Below, piece after piece: positions 40,403 to 48,902 of a DNA stretch of 64,000 nucleotides. The stretch is taken from the NCBI RefSeq assembly GCF_036320965.1, contig NC_092248.1, positions 26,144,320-26,208,319 on the forward strand, given 5' to 3'. The position numbers were made by a program, and so were the translations under genes. The notes below the pieces were generated by a model, which saw nothing but the letters and a program-made list of their open reading frames with translations, was not told the origin of the DNA and did not search any database. Every line of letters begins with the position of its first letter. Within the stretch, counting starts at the first letter, position 1. Origin of the DNA: Panulirus ornatus (taxonomy: Eukaryota > Arthropoda > Malacostraca > Decapoda > Palinuridae).

Positions 40403-40403
<1 letters not shown>
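40178..40403 (+). mobile_element. short LINE-derived element, copy 3
   Basis: Counterpart of copy 1 at 27,581 but with its own complete tail: GCGGGAAATGGCGAATAGTA followed by five GAAA-type units and then (TA)n. Here nothing follows it but TA repeats, whereas copy 1 runs into copy H. Confidence 0.72.

Positions 40404-40476
<73 letters not shown>
40404..40476. repeat. (TA)n microsatellite
   Basis: About 36 TA units between short element copy 3 and the PLE remnant. Confidence 0.96.
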
Positions 40477-40480
<4 letters not shown>

Positions 40481-40544
40481 AAGGATCACAATTTTGCGCG
40501 TGATCAAGATATTTCTATGAGTAATAGGAAAATAGTAAAATAGT
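40477..40544 (-). mobile_element. PLE 3'-terminal remnant (duplication unit 2)
   Basis: Same ~50-bp remnant as at 28,271, with the hairpin at 40,484-40,505 (GATCAC/GTGATC arms). It confirms that the remnant predates the segmental duplication. Confidence 0.65.
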
Positions 40545-41400
40545 AAAAGGAATAGTGGTTCCAACGATGTTGTATGGTTGCAAGGCATAGGCTATGGATA
40601 GAGTTGTGCGCAGGAGGGTGGATGTGCTGGAAATGAGATGTTTGAGGAAAATATGTGGTGTGAGGTGGTTTGATCGAGTAAGTAATGATAGGGTAAGAGA
40701 GATGTGTGGTAATAAAAAGAGTGTGGTTGGGAGAGCAGAAGAGGGTGTTTTGAAATGGTTTGGTCACACGGAGAGAATGAGTGAGGAAAGATTGACCAAG
40801 AGGATATATGTGTCGGAGGTGGAGGGAACGAGGAGAAGTGGGAGACCAAATTGGAGGTGGAAAGATGGAGTGAAAAAGATTTTGTGTGATAGGGGCCTGA
40901 ACATGCAGGAGGGTGAAAGGAGGGCAAGGAATAGAGTGAATTGGATCGATGTGGTATACCGGGGTTGACGTGCTGTCAGTGGATTGAATCAGGGCATGTG
41001 AAGCGTCTGGGGTAAACCATGGAAAGTTTTGTGGGGCTTGGATGTGGAAAGGGAGCTGTGGTTTCAGGCATTATTACGTGGCAGCTAGAGACTGAGTGTG
41101 AACGAATGGGGCCTTTGTTATCATTTCCTAGTGCTACCTCGCACACATGAGGGGGGAGGGGGAAGGTATTCCATGTGTGGCGAGGTGGCGATGGGAGTGA
41201 ATGGGGGCAGACAGTGTGAAATGTGTGCATGGGTATATATGTATGTGTCTGTGTATGTATATATATGTGTACATTGAGATGTATAGGTATGTACATTTGC
41301 GTGTGTGGACGTGTGTGTGTATACATTGTGTATGGGGGTGGGTTGGGCCATTTCTTTCGTCTGTTTACTTGCGCTACCTCGCAAACGCGGGAGACAGCGA
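40545..41400 (+). mobile_element. RTE-like LINE family 1, copy I' (duplication unit 2)
   Basis: Counterpart of copy I. Frame 40,594-40,968 differs from copy I in almost nothing (WIDVVYRG against WIDMVYRG). Same T-E substitution in VLKWFGHTERM. Long-type 3' UTR, hairpin, then an A run. Confidence 0.87.
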
Positions 41401-41401
41401 C

Positions 41402-41482
<81 letters not shown>
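41401..41482. repeat. A run plus (TA)n microsatellite
   Basis: Tail of copy I' followed by about 32 pure TA units. Confidence 0.96.
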
Positions 41483-41485
<3 letters not shown>

Positions 41486-41735
41486 CCCTGGGGATAGGGG
41501 AGAAAGAATACTTCCCACGTATTCCCTCCGTGTCGTAGAAGGCAACTAAAAGGGGAGGGAGCGGGGGGGCTGGAAATCCTTCCCTCTCTTTTTTTTTATT
41601 TTCCAAAAGAAGAAACAGAGAAGGGGGCCTGGTGAGGATATTCCCTCAAAGGCCCAGTCCTCTGTTCTTAGCGCTACCTCGCTAATGCGGGAAATGGCAA
41701 ATAGTTTGAAAGAAAAGAAAGAATATATATATACA
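41483..41735 (+). mobile_element. short LINE-derived element, copy 4
   Basis: Counterpart of copy 2. Starts ATCCCTGGGGATAGGGGAGA and ends GCGGGAAATGGCAAATAG plus a GAAA-type tail and short TATATA run. Confidence 0.72.
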
Positions 41736-43726
41736 TATATATCATTATATCATTAAATTTTAGGGAGAATAAAAAGATGTTCTGGAAGGAGGTAAATAAA
41801 GTGCGTAAGACAAGGGAGCAAATGGGAACTTCAGTGAAGGGCGCAAATGGGGAGGTGATAACAAGTAGTGGTGATGTGAGAAGGAGATGGAGTGAGTATT
41901 TTGAAGGTTTGTTGAATGTGTGTGATGATAGAGTGGCAGATATAGGGTGTTTTGGTCGAGGTGATGTGCAAAGTGAGAGGGTTAGGGAAAATGATTTGGT
42001 AAACAGAGAAGAGGTAGTGAAAGCTTTGCGGAAGATGAAAGCCGGCAAGGCAGCAGGTTTGGATGGTATTGCAGTGGAATTTATTAAAAAAGGGGGTGAC
42101 TGTATTGTTGACTGGTTGGTAAGGTTATCTAATGTATGTATGACTCATGGTGAGGTGCCTGAGGATTGGCGGAATGCGTGCATAGTGCCATTGTACAAAG
42201 GCAAAGGGGATAAGAGTGAGTGCTCAAATTACAGAGGTATAAGTTTGTTGAGTATTCCTGGTAAATTATATGGGAGGGTATTGATTGAGAGGGTGAAGGC
42301 ATGTACAGAGCATCAGATTGGGGAAGAGCAGTGTGGTTTCAGAAGTGGTAGAGGATGTGTGGATCAGGTGTTTGCTTTGAAGAATGTATGTGAGAAATAC
42401 TTAGAAAAGCAAATGGATTTGTATGTAGCATTTATGGATCTGGAGAAGATATATGATAGAGTTGATAGAGATGCTCTGTGGAAGGTATTAAGAATATATG
42501 GTGTGGGAGGCAAGTTGTTAGAAGCAGTGAAAAGTTTTTATCGAGGATGTAAGGCATGTGTACGTGTAGGAAGAGAGGAAAGTGATTGGTTCTCAGTGAA
42601 TGTAGGTTTGCGGCAGGGGTGTGTGATGTCTCCATGGTTGTTTAATTTGTTTATGGATGGGGTTGTTAGGGAGGTAAATGCAAGAGTTTTGGAAAGAGGG
42701 GCAAGTATGAAGTCTGTTGGGGATGAGAGAGCTTGGGAAGTGAGTCAGTTGTTGTTCGCTGATGATACAGCGCTGGTGGCTGATTCATGTGAGAAACTGC
42801 AGAAGCTGGTGACTGAGTTTGGTAAAGTGTGTGGAAGAAGAAAGTTAAGAGTAAATGTGAATAAGAGCAAGGTTATTAGGTACAGTAGGGTTGAGGGTCA
42901 AGTCAATTGGGAGGTGAGTTTGAATGGAGAAAAACTGGAGGAAGTGAAGTGTTTTAGATATCTGGGAGTGGATCTGGCAGCGGATGGAACCATGGAAGCG
43001 GAAGTGGATCATAGGGTGGGGGAGGGGGCGAAAATCCTGGGGGCCTTGAAGAATGTGTGGAAGTCGAGAACATTATCTCGGAAAGCAAAAATGGGTATGT
43101 TTGAAGGAATAGTGGTTCCAACAATGTTGTATGGTTGCGAGGCGTGGGCTATGGATAGAGTTGTGCGCAGGAGGATGGATGTGCTGGAAATGAGATGTTT
43201 GAGGACAATGTGTGGTGTGAGGTGGTTTGATCGAGTGAGTAACGTAAGGGTAAGAGAGTTGTGTGGAAATAAAAAGAGCGTGGTTGAGAGAGCAGAAGAG
43301 GGTATTTTGAAGTGGTTTGGGCACATGGAGAGGATGAGTGAGGAAAGATTGACCAAGAGGATATATGTGTCGGAGCTGGAGGGAACAAGGAGAAGAGGGA
43401 GACCAAATTGGAGGTGGAAAGATGGAGTGAAAAAGATTTTGTGTGATCGGGGCCTGAACATGCAGGAGGGTGAAAGGAGGGCAAGGAATAGAGTGAATTG
43501 GAGCGATGTGGTATACCGGGATTGACGTGCTGTCAGTGGATTGAATCAAGGCATGTGAAGCGTCTGGGGTAAGCCATGGAAAGCTGTGTAGGTATGTATA
43601 TTTGCGTGTGTGGACGTATGTATATACATGTGTATGGGGGGGGTTGGGCCATTTCTTTCGTCTGTTTCCTTGCGCTACCTCGCAAACGCGGGAGACAGCG
43701 ACAAAGTATAATAAAAAATAAAATAA
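41736..43726 (+). mobile_element. RTE-like LINE family 1, copy J' (best preserved RT)
   Basis: 5'-truncated in the linker, at the same point as copy J. It contains the intact RT frame described separately, a short-type 3' UTR (CCATGGAAAG then CTGTGTAGG at about 43,575-43,590), the terminal hairpin at about 43,670-43,705, and an A-rich tail running into TA repeats. The equivalent of the J/D' switch point lies at about 42,721-42,731 and is continuous here. Confidence 0.9.
41777..43525 (+). CDS. reverse transcriptase of RTE-like LINE family 1 (endonuclease lacking)
   Basis: A 582-codon open frame without stops or frameshifts, the longest coding unit in the window. Residues ~1-115: linker with EVVKALRKMKAGKAAGLDGIAVEF. 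RT fingers/palm: SNYRGISLLSIPGKLYGRVLIE and CGFRSGRGCVDQVFAL. Motif A: FMDLEKIYDRVDRDALW with catalytic D221. Motif B: VGLRQGCVMSPWLFNLFMDG. Motif C: LLFADDTALVADS with D329-D330. C-terminal domain about 450-582: LEMRCLRTMCGVRWFDRV, KWFGHMERMSEERLTKRI, GRPNWRWKDGVKKIL. The full family ORF would be roughly 980 codons, so about 400 N-terminal residues, including the endonuclease, are missing. The ATG at 41,777 is internal to the parental ORF. Catalytic aspartates are intact, so RT activity is possible but autonomous insertion is not. Confidence 0.88.
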   Translation: MFWKEVNKVRKTREQMGTSVKGANGEVITSSGDVRRRWSEYFEGLLNVCDDRVADIGCFGRGDVQSERVRENDLVNREEVVKALRKMKAGKAAGLDGIAVEFIKKGGDCIVDWLVRLSNVCMTHGEVPEDWRNACIVPLYKGKGDKSECSNYRGISLLSIPGKLYGRVLIERVKACTEHQIGEEQCGFRSGRGCVDQVFALKNVCEKYLEKQMDLYVAFMDLEKIYDRVDRDALWKVLRIYGVGGKLLEAVKSFYRGCKACVRVGREESDWFSVNVGLRQGCVMSPWLFNLFMDGVVREVNARVLERGASMKSVGDERAWEVSQLLFADDTALVADSCEKLQKLVTEFGKVCGRRKLRVNVNKSKVIRYSRVEGQVNWEVSLNGEKLEEVKCFRYLGVDLAADGTMEAEVDHRVGEGAKILGALKNVWKSRTLSRKAKMGMFEGIVVPTMLYGCEAWAMDRVVRRRMDVLEMRCLRTMCGVRWFDRVSNVRVRELCGNKKSVVERAEEGILKWFGHMERMSEERLTKRIYVSELEGTRRRGRPNWRWKDGVKKILCDRGLNMQEGERRARNRVNWSDVVYRD

Positions 43727-43744
43727 AAATATATATATATATAT

Positions 43745-44215
43745 ACACGTTGAAATGTATAGGTATGTATATGTGCGTGTGTGGACGTGTATGTATATAC
43801 ATAGAACATACAAACCTCCAACAGCCAGGATGGAACCCGGGACCCCTGTGTCAAGGGCGGGACTGCTAACCCCTAGGCTATCCTGGCTATCTGCTGGCTA
43901 TGTGCGCCTATTGGGAAATAACCGGTGTAGACCCCGTTGCTCACCAATGTGAGATGAAGGGTATTCGAGTACTTAGTATTCGAATAGTTATTTCCTTTTA
44001 GCTAGGGCCATAGCCTAGTGTTTAGCATTCCTGCCTCTTGCATAGGGGTCCCGGGTTCGATCCTGGCTGTTGGAGGTTTGTATGTTCTATGAACGTGCGC
44101 GTTCATATGCACTTTGTTCGTATGTATATACATGTGTCTGTGGGTGGGTTGGGCCATTCTTTCGTCTGTTTCCTTGCGCTACCTCGCTAAGACAGGAGAC
44201 AAAGTATAATAAATG
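43745..44215 (+). mobile_element. RTE-like LINE family 1, copy N, 3' UTR tail split by a foldback element
   Basis: Left part 43,745-43,802 (GTTGAAATGTATAGGTATG ... GTGTGTGGACGTGTATG) and right part 44,120-44,215 (GTGGGTGGGTTGGGCCATTC, hairpin) together restore an uninterrupted family-1 3' UTR end. The hairpin is damaged (CGCTAAGACAGGAGACAAAG). Confidence 0.8.
43803..44119. mobile_element. foldback element of two inverted tRNA-like sequences (composite SINE)
   Basis: 317-bp insert flanked by the 14-bp direct repeat GTATGTATATACAT (43,789-43,802 and 44,120-44,133). Arms 43,803-43,847 and 44,044-44,088 are inverted repeats matching at 44 of 45 positions, and weaker complementarity continues inward through both tRNA-like bodies. 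The right tRNA-like part (about 44,000-44,068, plus strand) has an A-box-like TAGCCTAGTGTTTAGC, the B box GGTTCGATCC and a T-arm CCGGG/CCTGG. The left copy on the minus strand has a mutated B box (GGTTCCATCC). The right arm is followed by a 31-bp tail with GAACGTGCGCGTTC. A functional tRNA gene is unlikely because the acceptor stem does not close. Confidence 0.75.
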
Positions 44216-44224
44216 AAATATAAA

Positions 44225-45240
44225 CATATTTCTATGAATCCACGGGGATTTGAAAGAGGTTAAGTTCCCAAGTGCACTTTTGTGTAATAATCACATCATC
44301 AGGAGAGATACAAGGAGGAAATATAAGTCAGTTGATATACAACGAAGAGATGTAGCTAGGACACCATTTGGTAAAGAAGTGACTGTTCAAGACAGACAAC
44401 TAGCGTGTCATAAAATTATGTGGATGAGAAGGGGAATTGTGTACAAATTCTAACAACAATAAAGGTATCCAATTTGCATAGACCTTCACTAATATTAAGG
44501 TTATAATTCTTTGTGTATTTAATAATAAGAGTTTCAATGATATTTCTCGTGTTACTGGAGTTAAGAGTTAATAACTGAGATGGCATTACATCAGTCAATA
44601 CAATGATCATAGCTTTTAACGTGATTAAACAAGGCATTTGATTCTTGTCCTGTTCTTATACTATATCTATGCTGCTTAAGTTTAACAGAAAGATCCTTGC
44701 CAGTCTGCCCAACATAAAACTTATCACAATTTCTACAATTTCTACATGCATCTAGAACTTTCTGGTGAGTTCTTGGTTAAGATATTCTTTATAGTATTAT
44801 TATTGCTGAAGACAACATTCACATTAAAGGATTTAAGCAATATGGGAAGTTAAGTAAAATTATTATTAAAAGGGAGAACTAAAAGCTTCTTGGTGTCAAT
44901 GGGAGGTTTGGGCTCAACTCTATGAAATGATTTCTTTTCTAACTTAAGGGATTCATCAATGAAAGATCTAGACTGAAATGGTGATAATTTAACTCTTGTC
45001 ATGTTGAGATGAGTAATAATGGATATATGAGCATACATTGGTAGGTTTTCTGTATATGCTAAATTTAAACTTGTTTCCTTGCCCATGGATCATGCAATCT
45101 AAAAATGGTAACATACCATTATTTTCATTTTCTATAGTAAATTTGATGGAAGGTACTAAATTGTTAAGTAAGGGGAGAAATGTTTGTAAATTTTCATATG
45201 TTTGCCAAACACAAAGAACATCATGATCCATTGGCAAGGA
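44225..45240 (-). pseudogene. Penelope-like element, minus-strand fragment
   Basis: Minus strand from 45,237: the end of the RT domain (VPSIKFTIENENNGMLPFLD, FKFSIYRKPTNVCSYIHYYSSQHDKS), then SFIDESLKLEKKSFHRVEPKPPIDTKKLLVLPFNNNFT (45,086-44,850), then a decayed GIY-YIG region with FYVGQTGKDLSVKLKQH, KNYDHCID and NYNLNISEGLCKLD (44,637-44,416), then the PLE 3' end at 44,415-44,230. The GIY part has a deletion or substitution (CRNCRNCDKF region) and frameshifts. It starts at the centre of an inverted repeat with the next feature. Confidence 0.8.
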
Positions 45241-46190
45241 AACGACAAGTTTACATTTAGCATAAACAGAAAACCTACCAATGTATGTTCATATATCCAT
45301 TATTACTCATCTCAACATGACAGAGTTAAATTATCATAATTTGAATCTATGTTTCTTAGGGCATTACGTATTTGTAGTACAAAGTTTATTGATGATGAGT
45401 TTGAGAAGATATATTCTACTGGATCCAAGTTAAAGTACCCTAGATCTTTCATTGATGAGTCCCTTAGTTAGCAAAGAAATCTTTTCACTAAGTTGAACCC
45501 AAACCTCCCATTGACACCAAAAAGCTTTTAGTTCTCCCTTTTAATGATAATCATACTTACTACCCACGATGCTCCAGTCCTTTAATATAAATGTTGCCTT
45601 TAGCAACCATGATACTATAAAAAATATCTAAATTAGGAACTCACCAGAAAGTTTTCCTGGATGCATCTATGTAGAAATTATAAATTGTATGTCGAGCAGA
45701 CTGGTAAGGATCTTTCTGTTGGACTTATGCAACATAAATATAATATAAGAACAGGACAAGAATCAAATGCCTTGTTAAATCACTTTAAAAACTACGATCA
45801 TAGTACTGACTGGACTGATGCCATACCAATCATAAATGAAGTGCTACGAGAAATATGATTGAATCATCTATCATTAAATACACAAAGAATTATAACCTTA
45901 ATACTAGTGAAGGTCTATAAAAGTTGGATAGCTTTATTGTTGATAAAATTTGTAAACAATTCACCTTCTGGTCCACATAATAAGTTTATGATATGCTCGT
46001 TGTCTGTCTTGGACAGTCACTTGTTTACCAAATGGCTTCCTAGCTATGTCTCTTCATTGTATACAAATTGGCTTTTATTTATTTCTTGTATCTCCCCTGA
46101 TGATGTGATTATTACACGAATGTGCACTTGACAACTTATAGTGTTTCATTTCTCATAGGAATATACATGATCACTCGCTAAATTGTGATC
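45241..46190 (+). pseudogene. Penelope-like element, plus-strand fragment
   Basis: Starts FTFSINRKPTNVCSYIHYYSSQHDRVKLS, then LRALRICSTKFIDDEFEKIYSTGSKLKYPRSF, PPIDTKKLLVLPF, FPGCIYVE (the second cysteine block is deleted), YVEQTGKDLSVGLMQHKYNIRTGQESNALLNHFKNYDH, NYNLNTSEGLKLDS. In the endonuclease YVG reads YVE and the conserved arginine reads glycine (SVGLMQH), so it is dead. The 3' end includes CTGATGA...GAAT (core mutated) and the terminal hairpin at 46,169-46,190 (GATCAC/GTGATC). Confidence 0.8.
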
Positions 46191-46900
46191 TTTTTCATGC
46201 ACATGCACATATTCATACTTGCTTGTCTTCATCCATTCCTAGTGCTATCCCACCCCACAGGAAACAGAATCGCTATCCCCTGCTTCTGTGAGATAGCGCC
46301 AGGAAAACAGACTAAAGCAGACACATTCCTTCATACTCAGTCTCTAGGTGTCATGTGTAATGCACCGAAACCACAGCTTCCAATCCACATCAAGGCCCCA
46401 CAGGATTTCCATGGTTTACCCTAGACATTTCACATGCCCTGGTTCAGTCACTGACAGCACAGTCGACCCGTAACACCACATAATTCCAATTCATTCTATT
46501 CCTTGCACGCCTCTCATCCTCCAGTATGTTCAGGTCCTGATTGCTCAAAATCTTTTTCTTTCCATCCTTCCACCTCCAGTTTTCGTCTCCTGCGCCTTGC
46601 TCCCTCCACCTCTGACACACATATCCTCTTTGTCAATCTTTCCTCACTCATTCTCTCCATATGGCCAAACCATTTCAACACAACCTCTTTTGCTCTATCA
46701 ATCACACATTTTTTATTACCAAACATCTCTCTTACCCTTTCATTACTTACTCGATCAAACCACCTCCGACATATCCATCCTCCTACATACAACCCTATCT
46801 AGAGCCTATGCCCCGCAACTATATAATATTGTTGGAACTACTATTCCTTCAAACATACCCATTTTTGCTCTCCGAGATAACTTTCTCTCCTTACACATAT
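46191..46900 (-). mobile_element. RTE-like family 1, diverged copy O
   Basis: Minus strand: C-terminal domain about 46,900-46,510 (GIVVPTILYSCGA, CRRWFDRVSNERVREMFGNKKCVIDRAKEVVLKWFGHMERMSEERLTKRICVSEVEG) and a diverged long-type 3' UTR to about 46,195. A deletion removes the LEMRCLRTICG block, and the frame ends GPEHTGG after a frameshift. More decayed than the 20-43 kb copies. Joined head to head with copy P. Confidence 0.75.
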
Positions 46901-46902
46901 TC

Positions 46903-47938
46903 TACTTCCGTATTCCCCACCTGTTGTAAAAGGCGACTAAATTGGGTTGGTCAGGCAGCTGGAAACCCTCCACTCCTTGTATTTCAATTTCTAAAAGAGG
47001 AAACAGGAGGAGTCAGTTGGGGAGCACTCATTTCCCTCAAAGATTCAATTGCCTGAATGTGTATGAATGTAACCAAGATGAGAAGAAAGGAGAGATAAGT
47101 GGTATGTTTGTGGAAAGAAACCTGGATGTTCTGGCTCTGACTGAAACGAAGTTCAGAGGTAAAGGAGAAGTGGTTTGGAAACGTCTTGGGTTTAGAGTTA
47201 GGGATTAGTGATAGGACAAGGGCTAAGAAAGTAGTACTGCTCCTGAAGCAGTAGTTGTGGGAGTGTGTGATAAAGTGTAATAAGTAAATTCTAGATTGAT
47301 GTGGGTTAAATTGAAAGTGGATGGTGAAAGATGGATGATTATTGGTGCTTATACACCTGGTCATAAGAAGAAAGATCATGAGTGGCAAGTGTTTTGGGAT
47401 CATTTGAGTGAGTGTGTCAGCAGCTTTGGTGGACGAGACTATTAGTGATGGATGATCTGAATGTGAAGGTGAGTAATGTGGCAGATGAAGGTATAAGTGG
47501 TATGCATGAGGTATTCAGTGTTGTGATTGGAAATGATGAACAGCTTGCGCATTTGTGTGCTGAAAAAAAAATGTGACTGGTTGAGAGAGCATAAGAGGTT
47601 GTGTTGAAATAGTTTAAGCATACAGAGAGAATGAGTGAGGAAAGGTTGACAAACAGGATATATGTGTCAGGATGGAGGGAACAAGGAGAAGCAGAAGGCC
47701 AAAGTGGAGGTGAAAGGATGAAGTGAAAAGGATTTTGAGCGACTGGGGCCTGAATATTCAGGAGGGTGAAAGGTGTGCATGAAACAGAGTGAAATGGAAC
47801 AATGTGGTATATTGGGGTAGACTTGCTTTCAATGGAATGAACCAGAGTATGTGAAGCATCAGGGGTAAACCATGGAAAGGTTTGTGGGGCTTGGATGTGT
47901 ATAGGGAGCTGTAGTTTCACTGCATTACATATGACCCT
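46903..47938 (+). mobile_element. RTE-like family 1, diverged copy P, internally deleted (no RT)
   Basis: Plus strand: 5' UTR (TATTCCCCACCTGTTGTAAA, CTAAAAGAGGAAACAGGAGG), endonuclease start CLNVYECNQDEKKGEISGMFVERNLDVLALTETKFRGKGEVVW, then VKLKVDGERWMIIGAYTPGHKKKDHEWQVF and a MDDLNVKVSNVADEGISGMHEVFSVV block. At about 47,570 (CAEKK, A-rich) it jumps to VERA-EVVLK-FKHTERMSEERLTNRIYVS and the 3' UTR, which stops at 47,938. The whole linker and RT are missing. Confidence 0.75.
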
Positions 47939-47939
47939 C

Positions 47940-48831
47940 ATGTTCTTCATTCTCAATCACCCATATTCCTGACCACTCTCCTAATATTCTGGATTTGATT
48001 TTTTACCTCTAATCCATCTCACTATTACTATACAATCTCGTCCCCAGTTGGTTCACCTAATCACACACTCATAAATGTGATGGTAATTATTTCAGTTTAT
48101 ATGGAAATTAAATTTTCATTGTATGACATTATATTTGTATTATTTGTTGCTTTTGCAGCAGGCAATTATATTATCTATTCTAATGGCACCTTACCCTCCA
48201 GCAGCCCATTCTGAACGAAATATTGGCACCTCAAAAAAGCTGACGAGAATAACTTAAGAAAATTCTATTCTGACTTTCCTTGAGTAAATTACTGTCTATG
48301 TGGTGTTGCTTCTGTCTCTAACAGACACATAGCAGAGGTTATTGTTAAGGGAATCGAGGCATTTACATTTATTCCCTCCTCCCCCAAGGCAACCCTTCTT
48401 TCAATCCATGGTTCAACTGTACCTGTTCTGAAGCCATAGGCATGGGGTCTGGCATATCGGACTTCGAAAAACTCTTTTCTCCAACTCCAATCAAGCATTT
48501 ATCACTGCCTGTAATCCTTGCCAATATGTTATCCATGAGGAAAAGTATTCCATATTCAAAAGAAGTGCAATAATTTCTCGTCATTTACTGATAAATCTTT
48601 TTGTCCTTTAACTATGGGGATCACTTACAATTTCTATTGCCCTAACTTTCCTTCACTTTTCTGTTCTGACGGTACTATAGCTGTCTCTCCCATTGACAAA
48701 GCAACTCTCTTTGGTTCCCATTTCTCCTCTAACTCCACCTTGAATGACTCTATCATTCCTTCACCCTCTGATGCTCTTCTTACTAATCCTATGCCCCTTC
48801 CTGTATCTTTTTTTTTTGGACTGTCTGACTA

Positions 48832-48902
<71 letters not shown>

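Noticed and set aside
43073..43813. 246-codon open frame antisense to the RT C-terminal domain, and many similar antisense frames (SFSLHLSTSNLVSHFSS-type)
   Set aside because: Each is the shadow of the real LINE C-terminal domain on the other strand; they recur only where that domain occurs and carry no known motif.
44000..44070. Possible functional tRNA gene
   Set aside because: A- and B-box-like sequence and a T-arm are visible, but acceptor-stem pairing fails and it lies in an inverted composite insertion with a 14-bp target duplication, so it is better read as a SINE-like body.
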